From: JACNLN01 sp964626495
Lineage (GTDB): Bacteria; Fidelibacterota; Marinisomatia; Marinisomatales; CAZVFT01
Direction of reading: 5' to 3'
NCBI GenBank assembly: GCA_964626495.1
Contig: CAZVFT010000075.1
Location: forward strand, 1 to 12,042
Length of the DNA: 12,042 nucleotides
Shown here piece after piece: positions 1 to 6,395 of the stretch. The position numbers and the translations under genes were made by a program. The first letter of the stretch is position 1, and the number at the start of each line of letters is the position of its first letter. A model generated the notes under the pieces. It saw nothing but the letters and a program-made list of their open reading frames with translations, had not been told where the DNA came from and made no database searches.

Positions 1-18
1 CTGTGCCTGTTCGGCCTT

Positions 19-207
19 TGACGGATCATTCAGGTACGGGATATTGTGAAGAACCATTTTTTATATCAACTTCTATCACAGACCTTTTAACATTCTCTGA
101 TCCAGAGGATCTCCTGCGGAACGGTTGAGATTTCTTTATCTTAACTCGTCCTGCCTTTGACGGACTTGTCAGGCTCTTGACTAAACCAGTCAGGCTTCTG
201 ACTGATT
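19..207. repeat. Degenerate ~20-nt dyad repeat units (TGAC...GTCAGG)
   Basis: Several units begin with TGAC and carry a TCAGG about ten bases later. They are TGACGGATCATTCAGG at 19-34, TGACGGACTTGTCAGGCTCT at 158-177 and TGACTAAACCAGTCAGG at 178-194. A fourth, truncated unit starts at 199. Inside units TGAC pairs with GTCA, and TGACT pairs with AGTCA, so each could form a small hairpin. The last three units are spaced 20-21 nt apart. Related units recur at about 2990-3036 before gltX. There is no spacer/repeat architecture as in CRISPR. Function is unknown; they look like dispersed intergenic repeats. Confidence 0.55.
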
Positions 208-379
208 ATTTCTTTGTCCCGATTCATCAGGAACTTTGCGTTAACAGCCAGTTAATTAACCAGGTTAGATCAATATTTGCAAGGTTTCACCATCAACTGT
301 TCTGAGAGGGGTATAACCTCAACCAGCACAGCCTTGTGAGCATTCAAAACCTTCGTAAGTATGTTTTACTAAATATAAC

Positions 380-409
380 TTGTTAACAATACTATTAATT
401 ATCTATATT
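380..409 (+). promoter_or_regulatory. Possible promoter/operator of the abiE pair
   Basis: TTGTTA at 380-385 and TATATT at 404-409 are 18 nt apart and resemble -35 and -10 boxes. The -35-like box is part of the perfect 10-bp palindrome TTGTTAACAA at 380-389. Such a palindrome could be bound by the AbiEi-type antitoxin, because members of that family repress their own operon through inverted repeats. The -10-like box ends only five bases before the ATG at 415, which would imply a leaderless or nearly leaderless mRNA. Promoter consensus in this lineage is uncertain, so this is tentative. Confidence 0.28.
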
Positions 410-414
410 CGACT

Positions 415-999
415 ATGAAGTACAATCGAATAAGAGCTGTAAAATCTCTCGTTTTTACTTATGAGGAGTTAGCCGAATTGTTAGGGATCAAACCTGAGTC
501 GGCGCGAGTCCTCTGCAGCCGGTATGTTCAAAATGGACTTCTGGTTCGACTTAAGCGGAATCAGTATATCCTGAAGGAAAAATGGGATAATACCAGCGAA
601 GAGGAAATTTTCGAAATTGCCAATCGTATACAGGTACCATCGTACATTTCTCTGACAACGGCATTATCCTATTATGGTATTACCACTCAAATTCAGCAGG
701 AATTTGTTGAATCAGTTTCAGTACAGCGGTCCTTTTCTAGAAGAATACTGACAACGGAATTTTCCTACATCAAGATAAAAAGAGAATTTTATGGTGAATT
801 CAAGAAAGTAAACCGGTTTTTCATCGCCACACCAGAGAAGACTCTGTTAGATGCACTTTATCTGACATCTTTTGGACGTTACAGTCTGGATAAATACGCT
901 CTGGATATGTCAAAGATAAATAAAGATGAAGTAGCGTATTTATTAAAAAATTATCCACAAAGGACGAAAAAGTTATGGAGTAGTTATGAAAATATTTGA
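415..999 (+). CDS. abiEi: AbiEi-type antitoxin, type IV toxin-antitoxin system
   Basis: This 194-residue protein has the layout of AbiEi-family antitoxins. An N-terminal winged helix-turn-helix spans about residues 14-55 (FTYEELAELLGIKPESARV, then a basic wing ending in QYIL). The C-terminal domain includes the ATPEKTLLDALYL signature at about 138-150, a hallmark of this family. In characterised AbiE systems the antitoxin represses the operon through its N-terminal domain, and its C-terminal domain relieves the effect of the nucleotidyltransferase toxin without needing a stable complex. The ATG at 415 places the HTH at the usual distance from the N-terminus. No SD is evident. The 3' end overlaps the toxin gene by 14 nt, indicating translational coupling. 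The protein is predicted to be cytoplasmic and lacks a signal peptide. The family call is confident; the phage-defence role is inferred from relatives. Confidence 0.85.
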   Translation: MKYNRIRAVKSLVFTYEELAELLGIKPESARVLCSRYVQNGLLVRLKRNQYILKEKWDNTSEEEIFEIANRIQVPSYISLTTALSYYGITTQIQQEFVESVSVQRSFSRRILTTEFSYIKIKREFYGEFKKVNRFFIATPEKTLLDALYLTSFGRYSLDKYALDMSKINKDEVAYLLKNYPQRTKKLWSSYENI

Positions 1000-1672
1000 G
1001 GTACATGAACAGTTTGAAATGGAAATTCTCCAGTATCTTAACAGTTCCAGAATGTTGGATAGTCTTGTATTTGCTGGTGGAACGATGCTCCGTCTCTGTT
1101 ACAATATGAATCGTTATTCAGGCGATCTCGATTTTTACTTTTCAGAAAAAGCGGTGAAGAAAGCTGATTTTGAGACAGGTAAATTTTTCGAGAAAATGTT
1201 AGAAATTCTGCGTAGAAATTATGTTATTACAGATAGTCAGGATAAGTTTAATACCCTGTTGTTTGAATTAACCCATGACCGTTATCCTCGCCGTTTAAAG
1301 ATTGAAATCAACAAAAGAAAAACATTTTCTGAAATAAAACAGGTGATTGCGTTTTCTCCTTTTTCTACTATTCAAGTTTTGGTGAACAGTCTGAGTCTTG
1401 ACAGAATGATGAAAAACAAAGTGGAAGCCTTAATTGATCGGAGAGAAGTGAGAGATGCTTTTGATATTGAATTTTTACTTCGTCGCGGGATTTCTTTTTC
1501 AGGAGATAGCAAAGTTCAAAAAAAGGTACTCAAGGTTATACAGGGATTTTCACGGAAAGATTATACAGTGAAACTTGGATCACTCCTGCCAGCGGATATT
1601 CGGGAATATTATCGAGCAAGTGGATTTCACTTTCTTGAGCAGCATCTTACGTCTCTAATGAATCAGACATAA
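986..1672 (+). CDS. abiEii: AbiEii/AbiGii-type nucleotidyltransferase toxin
   Basis: The 228-residue product has the motifs of the AbiEii/MenT-like nucleotidyltransferase toxins. These are the GGT nucleotide-binding motif at residues 31-33, SGDLDF with paired catalytic aspartates at 47 and 49, a following LKIEIN strand with a third acidic residue (about E107), and KVEALIDRREVRDAFDIEFL at about 145-164, matching the conserved K...R-D...D helix. Family members transfer nucleotides to cellular acceptors; for MenT toxins the target is tRNA 3' ends, while the target here is unknown. The start at ATG 986 is supported by GGAG at 977-980, five bases upstream, and by the 14-nt overlap with the antitoxin gene. 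Length is slightly short for the family, which is often 250-300 residues, but all motifs are present, so it is likely intact. A 12-bp hairpin follows the stop within eight bases. Confidence 0.85.
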   Translation: MKIFEVHEQFEMEILQYLNSSRMLDSLVFAGGTMLRLCYNMNRYSGDLDFYFSEKAVKKADFETGKFFEKMLEILRRNYVITDSQDKFNTLLFELTHDRYPRRLKIEINKRKTFSEIKQVIAFSPFSTIQVLVNSLSLDRMMKNKVEALIDRREVRDAFDIEFLLRRGISFSGDSKVQKKVLKVIQGFSRKDYTVKLGSLLPADIREYYRASGFHFLEQHLTSLMNQT

Positions 1673-1679
1673 TTTCATT

Positions 1680-1706
1680 GTCCTTTTCTTGACGCAAGAA
1701 AAGGAC
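1680..1706. repeat. Perfect 12-bp inverted repeat after abiEii
   Basis: GTCCTTTTCTTG at 1680-1691 and CAAGAAAAGGAC at 1695-1706 are exact reverse complements around the 3-nt loop ACG. It begins eight bases after the toxin stop and could end or stabilise the abiE transcript. It lacks a following T-tract on the + strand, so it is not a classical intrinsic terminator in that direction. From memory, very similar CCTTTTCTTG...CAAGAAAAGG hairpins are common in intergenic DNA of Bacteroidetes-related genomes; I could not check this. Confidence 0.7.
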
Positions 1707-2053
1707 CAAAAGAACAGCCGCTGTGATAAAATTAAACGGATCTTCGGCATTTTTCGGGAAGAAATTAAACTTACCTCCTGTTGTCGGTTCGAACAGGACT
1801 CGCCATAGGGCCTCTCCCTCTGGGTGTAACGCCCAACGGGCTGAGCCGTTGCCGGAACGGCTAGGACTACGCCGAGGCTAATTTCTTCTTTTCCTTAAAA
1901 CACCTCGATCCTATTGTTGAATTTTATCAAGGCGGCACTAAACACCGTTGTCCGGTGAATTGACAAGACTACAAGAAGTTTTTCGGCATTGCAGTTACGT
2001 GCGTTAAGAAATCCTACGGTACAGGCGTTTAGAAAAGAAAACTGCTTGCATGA

Positions 2054-2072
2054 CATTTGATGGGGTGACGGT
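2054..2072 (-). repeat. 19-nt inverted repeat, left copy
   Basis: CATTTGATGGGGTGACGGT here is the reverse complement, with one mismatch, of ACCGTCACCCCGTCAAATG at 2738-2756. The two copies face away from each other. They either bound the 700-bp stretch between them or are the shared starts of two outward-reading elements. Confidence 0.65.
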
Positions 2073-2093
2073 GGGTTTGTATTATGAAGAAAA

Positions 2094-2195
2094 TGTCTGA
2101 ACCTTGATTCGCTCGATTATCTTGATTTACATGATGTACAAATTAAGGGAAAAATAAAGGAAATCAAGCAAATCTAGAAAATCATGGTTCTGACA
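2094..2195. repeat. 102-bp imperfect palindrome (MITE-like)
   Basis: The outer arms TGTCTGAACCTTGATT (2094-2109) and AATCATGGTTCTGACA (2180-2195) are inverted copies matching at 14 of 16 positions. The inner arms CTTGATTT (2121-2128) and AAATCAAG (2161-2168) pair exactly. The whole segment could fold into one interrupted stem. It encodes nothing, so it resembles a small non-autonomous mobile element or a REP-type palindrome. No target-site duplication was recognised. Confidence 0.6.
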
Positions 2196-2277
2196 ATGAA
2201 AATAAATCAATAATGTCATACTTACTTTACCCTCTATATCCTATACCTTTATACCCTATAATCTCATTCCTTGATCT

Positions 2278-2341
2278 ACCAACGGATACGTTTTATCTCA
2301 GGGAGATGTCTTCGACGCATATTCACGTATTTACGTTTTTA
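2278..2341 (+). repeat. Direct-repeat block, copy 1
   Basis: It contains ACCAACGGAT at 2278-2287 and ACGTATTTACGTTTTTA at 2325-2341. Both motifs recur in the same order at 2682-2731, with the second motif one T shorter. This suggests a diverged duplication of a 50-65-nt segment flanking the hairpin cluster. Confidence 0.45.
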
Positions 2342-2351
2342 AATGGATTTT

Positions 2352-2600
2352 AGGCTTTAGCCTTTTAAAAGAAGTAAGCTGATAACTCAACTGCTTTTAA
2401 AACCCTGAAGGGTAAAATCCCTTTTAGCCACCCCAGTGGGATATGCTACACATCCCACCCCGATACGTTCGTTCCTCACTACCTGCCCGCTATTCGGGAG
2501 CAAGCGGGCCTGCCCGAAAGATGTCAGGCGGGCGGGACAGGCAAGGCAGGCAGAGTACACCCCGATACGGTCATTCTTCCCTATTAGGCAGGCAGAGAAA
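2352..2600. repeat. Cluster of GC-rich hairpins and short direct repeats
   Basis: Visible pairs are AGGC/GCCT (2352-2363), TTTTAAAAG with CTTTTAAAA (2363-2371 and 2394-2402), ACCCT/AGGGT (2402-2413), GTGGGAT/ATCCCAC around 2436-2458, and GCCCGCT/AGCGGGC near 2486-2510. CACCCCGATACG occurs twice, near 2456 and 2558. A run of GGCGGGC/GGCAGGC copies fills about 2525-2600. The local G+C is clearly above that of the surroundings. It looks like nested dispersed repeats. Confidence 0.5.
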
Positions 2601-2681
2601 AAATTCTGTAACTGGCAGGCACGCTAATTGCAACCCCTATCCCATATATGATATACAAAGATCTCGCTGAAGCGCCGGATT

Positions 2682-2731
2682 ACCAACGGATGATAGTTTA
2701 AATATTTACATAATTACGTATTACGTTTTTA
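2682..2731 (+). repeat. Direct-repeat block, copy 2
   Basis: ACCAACGGAT at about 2682 and ACGTATTACGTTTTTA at 2716-2731 repeat, in the same order, the motifs found at 2278-2341. The spacing between the motifs differs slightly. Confidence 0.45.
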
Positions 2732-2737
2732 TCTATT

Positions 2738-2756
2738 ACCGTCACCCCGTCAAATG
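2738..2756 (+). repeat. 19-nt inverted repeat, right copy
   Basis: ACCGTCACCCCGTCAAATG is the inverted partner (18 of 19) of 2054-2072. Downstream, AAGGCGGCAATTAAA near 2818 resembles AAGGCGGCACTAAA near 1930. The sequence to the right may therefore be a second, diverged relative of the 1680-2072 block, although these inner matches are in direct rather than inverted orientation. Confidence 0.6.
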
Positions 2757-2961
2757 CTAAGCATGGGACCAGTTCCTGGATCAGTGACGGTTGTTACTTT
2801 TTTCCTCACTTTTTCTAAGGCGGCAATTAAATATAGGTGCTGAGGAGGGGTAGGGGAGTCAGCTATTGCTCTGTGCTTCTCCGTGTACTCTGGGTCCCGC
2901 AGCTGTGTGTTTTGGTGTGAGAATAAATGATGAAGACAATTGACGATTGACTTAAACATGA

Positions 2962-3050
2962 CCGGATCTTAGCGGATCTATCCGGCTTTTAATAGATCGG
3001 TCAGGTGCCCGACAGGTTTATCAGGCTCTTGACTGGTTGGTGAAGAACCA
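2962..3050. repeat. Second cluster of ~20-nt dyad units upstream of gltX
   Basis: CCGGAT (2962-2967) pairs with ATCCGG (2980-2985). TCAGG occurs at 3001 and again in TTATCAGGCTCTTGACTGG at 3018-3036, matching the unit core TCAGGCTCTTGACT at 170-183. TGGTT (3034-3038) pairs with AACCA (3046-3050). The cluster ends about 50 bases before the gltX start, so it may lie in its leader or promoter region. No T-box or other known synthetase leader motif was recognised. Confidence 0.5.
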
Positions 3051-3100
3051 AAATTATATAATTCCTTTTCCTCTGCAGAACTGTTAACTTTACATCTGTT

Positions 3101-4531
3101 ATGAAACCAGTACGAATTCGATTTGCACCATCCCCAACGGGTGAACTTCATCTTGGTGGAGCACGAACAGCCCTCTTCAACTGGCTTTTTGCGAAACATC
3201 ATAAAGGGAATATTTTTCTCAGGATTGAAGATACCGATCCAGTCCGTTCCCGGAAAGAATATGAGGAACAAATCTGTGATTCCCTCAAGTGGCTTGGACT
3301 TCAGTGGGATGGACCCGTTGTTTTCCAGTCTCAACGATTAGCTGACTACAAAACTGCCGTTCGGAAACTGCTGGAAACGGGGAAAGCATTTCGTTGTTTT
3401 TGTTCACCAGAAAAGTTAGAGAAAGATCGAAAACAGGCACCAAAAGAAGGTCGGGATTATCGTTATCCAGGGACCTGCAAGAATCTATCACTTGAGGAGC
3501 AGAAACAACGACTGAATCAGGGGGAACCGTTTGCCGTACGGTTAAAAATCCCAAGAGGAGTGACCTCTTTTAAGGATCGGATATATGGAAATATCCGGGT
3601 GAAAAATAGTGAAATTGATTCTTTTATCATTGCAAGGTCGGATGGTAGTCCAACCTACAATCTGGTGGTTGTTGTGGATGATCATTTTATGGGGATTACT
3701 CACGTCATCCGTGGTGATGATCACCTCACCAATACACCGAAACAAATTTTAATTTATAAAGCTCTTGGATTGGACATCCCGAAATTTGCGCATCTTCCTA
3801 TGATTCTCGGTCCTGATAAACGGAGACTCAGCAAGCGTCATAGTGCGGTGGGAATTCAAGCGTATAGACAGCTGGGTTATCTCCCTCAAGCATTGCTGAA
3901 TTACCTTGCTTTCCTTGGATGGAACCCTGATACGGAACAGGAGATATTTACCTTGGATGAACTGGTGGAAAAATTTCATCTACAGCAAGTTCAGAAAAAG
4001 GCAGCAGTTTACGATGAAAAAAAGCTTAACTGGGTTAGTGGTCAACATATGGTTCAAATGCCGGCTAAGGCTCTTCTATCGAGAATGCGTGAGCTATTTC
4101 CCGAATGGAGGAAAGAAGAGAACGAAGACTATTTATTGAAGATTATGGATATCCAGAAAAATCGATTAAAGACCCTATCGGAAATTATAACTCACTCTAA
4201 ATTTTTCTTTGATGATCCAACTTCTTACGATCTTAAAACGACTCGGAAACGGTGGAAAGATGACTGGGTGAATATTTTGGTGCAAGATTTTGTGGCGAGG
4301 TTGGAAATAATGGAAGAATGGAGTGAAGGAATGCTGGAGTCTGAATTAAGGGAATTTTGCGAAGAGCAGGGGGTAAGTCCCAGTAAATTGATTCATCCTG
4401 TTCGGCTAGCGCTGAGTGGTGTACCCCATGGACCATCACTATTTTTATTGATGGAGATGCTGGGGAAGGTAGCCTGTCTTAGACGATTAAAGACAGCACT
4501 GGAAAAATTACCAATCTCGGTTGAATCTTAG
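3101..4531 (+). CDS. gltX: Glutamyl-tRNA synthetase (class Ic)
   Basis: GluRS ligates glutamate to tRNA-Glu in the cytoplasm using ATP. The 476-residue length is normal. The Rossmann fold opens with VRIRFAPSPTG and the HIGH-equivalent HLGG at residues 17-20, followed by RIEDTD. The connective domain has C98, C100, Y121 and C125, the same positions as the zinc ligands of the E. coli enzyme. GDDH is at 204-207, where most relatives have GEDH. The KMSKS loop is RLSKR at 241-245. The remaining C-terminal half fits the helical anticodon-binding domain. The ATG at 3101 is chosen because family homology starts within a few residues; no SD precedes it. glnS follows after 37 nt, so the two are probably one transcript. 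With GlnRS present, a discriminating GluRS is expected, but specificity cannot be read from this sequence. Confidence 0.97.
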   Translation: MKPVRIRFAPSPTGELHLGGARTALFNWLFAKHHKGNIFLRIEDTDPVRSRKEYEEQICDSLKWLGLQWDGPVVFQSQRLADYKTAVRKLLETGKAFRCFCSPEKLEKDRKQAPKEGRDYRYPGTCKNLSLEEQKQRLNQGEPFAVRLKIPRGVTSFKDRIYGNIRVKNSEIDSFIIARSDGSPTYNLVVVVDDHFMGITHVIRGDDHLTNTPKQILIYKALGLDIPKFAHLPMILGPDKRRLSKRHSAVGIQAYRQLGYLPQALLNYLAFLGWNPDTEQEIFTLDELVEKFHLQQVQKKAAVYDEKKLNWVSGQHMVQMPAKALLSRMRELFPEWRKEENEDYLLKIMDIQKNRLKTLSEIITHSKFFFDDPTSYDLKTTRKRWKDDWVNILVQDFVARLEIMEEWSEGMLESELREFCEEQGVSPSKLIHPVRLALSGVPHGPSLFLLMEMLGKVACLRRLKTALEKLPISVES

Positions 4532-4568
4532 TTTAGCGCAAATTGATTCAATAAATGTCAAGTGTTAA

Positions 4569-6302
4569 ATGAAAACATCAGAAAACTCAGCTAGAAATTT
4601 CATCGAGGAAATTGTTGAAGACGACCTGAAAACAGGGAAATGGGGTGGTCGGGTACATACGCGATTTCCTCCTGAACCTAACGGGTACCTTCACATCGGA
4701 CATGCAAAAGCTATTTGTCTGAGTTTTAATATAGCAGAAAAATATGGTGGTTTATGCAATCTCCGGTTTGATGATACAAACCCCATCAAGGAAGAAGAAG
4801 AGTACATTAATTCTATTATTGAGGATGTCCGATGGCTTGGATATGACTGGGAAGACCGACTCTATTATGCGTCGGATTATTTCCAGCAAATGTACGATTA
4901 TGCTATCCAGCTTATTGAAGCAGGAAAAGCTTATGTTGACGACTTGAGTGCAGACGAGATTCGACAATATCGAGGAACACTCACGAAACCCGGTAAAGAA
5001 AGTCCATACCGGAATCGTTCAGTGGAGGAAAATCTGGATCTTTTTAAGAGGATGAAAGTCGGAGAATTTCCGAATGGCTCCCGCGTCCTCCGGGCAAAGA
5101 TCGACATGGCTGCTTCCAATATGAATATGAGAGACCCAGTTATCTACCGGATTTTACACGCATCCCATCCCAGAACAGGGGACACCTGGTGCATCTATCC
5201 CACTTACGACTGGGCTCACGGTCTGGAGGATTCCATTGAACGTATTACTCATTCTCTATGTACATTGGAGTTTGAGGATCATCGTCCCCTTTATGACTGG
5301 TTTCTTATGGAACTTGGTGTATATCGCTCCCAACAAACTGAATTTGCCCGACTGAATCTGAGTTATACTGTGATGAGTAAACGGAAACTTCTGCAATTGG
5401 TGGAAGGTGGATACGTCAACGGATGGGACGATCCGAGAATGCCAACCATTTCAGGTTTGAGACGACGGGGTTATACGCCTGAATCCATCCGCAATTTTGT
5501 GGATCGGGTTGGTGTGGCAAAACGGGAAGGTACTGTTGATGTAGGACGTCTTGAATACAGTATTCGTGAGGACTTAAACAAATGTGCTCCACGGGTGATG
5601 GCAGTGTTGAATCCCCTGAAAGTAGTTATTGATAATTATCCTGAGGGGCAGGAGGAGGAATTAGATGCTATAAACAATCCGGAAGATTCTAATATGGGAA
5701 CGAGGAAGGTGCCTTTTTCAAAAATTCTTTATATTGATCAAAGCGATTTTCGTGAGGATCCCCCAAAAAAGTATTTCCGTCTGGCGCCCGGTCGGGAGGT
5801 CCGACTGAGATACGCATATTACATCACCTGCGTTGATATTGTAAAAAATGATACTACTGGTAAAATCACTGAAATCCATTGCACCTACGATCCCGAATCC
5901 CGAGGCGGATACACTCCCGACGGTCGCAAGGTGAGAGGAACCATCCACTGGGTATCAGCAGAGCACGCCATAAATGCTGAGATACGTTTATATGATCGGT
6001 TATTCAAATTTCCTGATCCTCTTAGTCGGAAAGGTGAGGTTGATTTCAAAGATGCCTTGAATCCAGATTCCCTGAAAATCCTGACCTCAGCCTTGCTGGA
6101 ACCAAGTCTCGTGAACGCAAAAAAGGGAGATCATTTTCAATTCGAGAGGGTTGGATATTTTTATGTTGATCATATAGATTCAGCTGAGGGAGTGTTAATA
6201 TTTAATCGAACAGTATCATTGCGGGATACCTGGGCTAAGATTGAAAGATCATTACACTCAGGGAATAAACCAAAGAATGTTTCAAACAAAATTTCGAAGT
6301 AA
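4569..6302 (+). CDS. glnS: Glutaminyl-tRNA synthetase (class Ic)
   Basis: GlnRS charges tRNA-Gln directly with glutamine, avoiding the Glu-tRNA-Gln amidotransferase route. The 577-residue protein is collinear with E. coli GlnRS (554 residues). The N-terminal NFIEEIVEDDL helix leads into RFPPEPNGYLHIGHAK with HIGH at 42-45. CNLRFDDTNP, YRGTLT-PGK-SPYR, RAKIDMA, the SLCTLEFEDHR acceptor-recognition segment (about 229-239) and the VMSKR loop (268-272) follow in order. The C-terminal beta-barrel anticodon-binding region ends with FNRTVSLRDTWAK. The ATG at 4569 gives the expected N-terminus, and the alternative ATG just upstream hits a stop at once. No SD is visible. The final 15-20 residues are a lysine/asparagine-rich tail beyond the E. 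coli end. Bacterial GlnRS genes are generally thought to derive from an ancient transfer from eukaryotes. Confidence 0.97.
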   Translation: MKTSENSARNFIEEIVEDDLKTGKWGGRVHTRFPPEPNGYLHIGHAKAICLSFNIAEKYGGLCNLRFDDTNPIKEEEEYINSIIEDVRWLGYDWEDRLYYASDYFQQMYDYAIQLIEAGKAYVDDLSADEIRQYRGTLTKPGKESPYRNRSVEENLDLFKRMKVGEFPNGSRVLRAKIDMAASNMNMRDPVIYRILHASHPRTGDTWCIYPTYDWAHGLEDSIERITHSLCTLEFEDHRPLYDWFLMELGVYRSQQTEFARLNLSYTVMSKRKLLQLVEGGYVNGWDDPRMPTISGLRRRGYTPESIRNFVDRVGVAKREGTVDVGRLEYSIREDLNKCAPRVMAVLNPLKVVIDNYPEGQEEELDAINNPEDSNMGTRKVPFSKILYIDQSDFREDPPKKYFRLAPGREVRLRYAYYITCVDIVKNDTTGKITEIHCTYDPESRGGYTPDGRKVRGTIHWVSAEHAINAEIRLYDRLFKFPDPLSRKGEVDFKDALNPDSLKILTSALLEPSLVNAKKGDHFQFERVGYFYVDHIDSAEGVLIFNRTVSLRDTWAKIERSLHSGNKPKNVSNKISK

Positions 6303-6395
6303 AAAAATGGGAATTTCGGATCAAGGTAGTCAGATTCCTGAAAATCGTGAAAATACCGTTGTAACTTTATTGTAAACCTAATATATTCTGTTGTT

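Larger units (their letters stand above)
1..414. other. Gene-free left flank with degenerate short repeats
   Basis: I see no reading frame with coding character here. The stretch holds repeat units of about 20 nt, roughly between 19 and 207, listed separately. A palindromic TTAATTAA lies near 252. The A/T-rich promoter-like zone of the abiE pair occupies about 370-414. The part up to about 130 resembles 2985-3091 upstream of gltX: both have GTGAAGAACCA followed by an A/T run, then a CTGC-GAAC-GTT pattern. This suggests a duplicated intergenic segment. No RNA gene was recognised. Confidence 0.5.
1680..2072 (-). repeat. Putative dispersed structured element, leftward reading
   Basis: This block is dense in secondary structure. 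It contains the 1680-1706 hairpin, AGCCGTT/AACGGCT at about 1843-1861, a GGGTG/CGCCC hairpin near 1821-1833, GAAGAAATTA near 1758 matched by TAATTTCTTC near 1879, and CACCG/CGGTG near 1942-1956. The outer matches could fold about 130 bases into one long stem. On the - strand an ATG at 2056 opens a 53-codon frame that closes at 1895 (MSCKQFSFLN... ending NNRIEVF) with no SD; I regard it as probably not a gene. The right end, read leftward as ACCGTCACCCCATCAAATG, is shared in inverted orientation with 2738-2756. A multi-copy non-coding repeat or a decayed mobile element are the likely identities. Boundaries are approximate. Confidence 0.4.
1673..3100. other. 1.4-kb gene-free, repeat-dense intergenic region
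   Basis: No convincing protein gene is present; the short frames near 2436-2670 run through GC-rich inverted repeats and look spurious. From left to right it holds a structured leftward-reading block (1680-2072), a near-palindrome of about 100 bp (2094-2195), an A/T-rich tract with a loose 8-nt CCTATA-like periodicity (about 2228-2263), a duplicated ACCAACGGAT/ACGTATT block (2278-2341 and 2682-2731), hairpins (2352-2600), an inverted copy of a 19-nt sequence (2738-2756) and ~20-nt dyad units (2962-3050). The region separates an accessory toxin-antitoxin pair from housekeeping synthetase genes. Confidence 0.6.

Noticed and set aside
19..207. CRISPR array
   Set aside because: Units are degenerate and nearly contiguous, without unique spacers of constant length, and no cas genes are present.
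1770..1810. tRNA-like fragment because of GGTTCGAAC
   Set aside because: The flanking bases do not form a T-stem in either orientation, and no acceptor or anticodon arm could be built.
1895..2056. 53-codon - strand frame as a gene
   Set aside because: It starts inside a repeat end, lacks an SD and has no domain. It is described only as part of the structured element.
2436..2670. Two overlapping + strand frames of 63 and 75 codons
   Set aside because: They run through GC-rich inverted and direct repeats, have R/P/S-rich low-complexity products, no SD and no recognisable domain.
2750..2959. 69-codon - strand frame
   Set aside because: No SD and no domain, and it overlaps the repeat at 2738-2756. 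It has the look of a chance frame.
2962..3100. T-box or other synthetase riboswitch before gltX
   Set aside because: No T-box consensus (TGGNACC-like), no specifier stem and no terminator were found; the sequence is explained better by repeat units.
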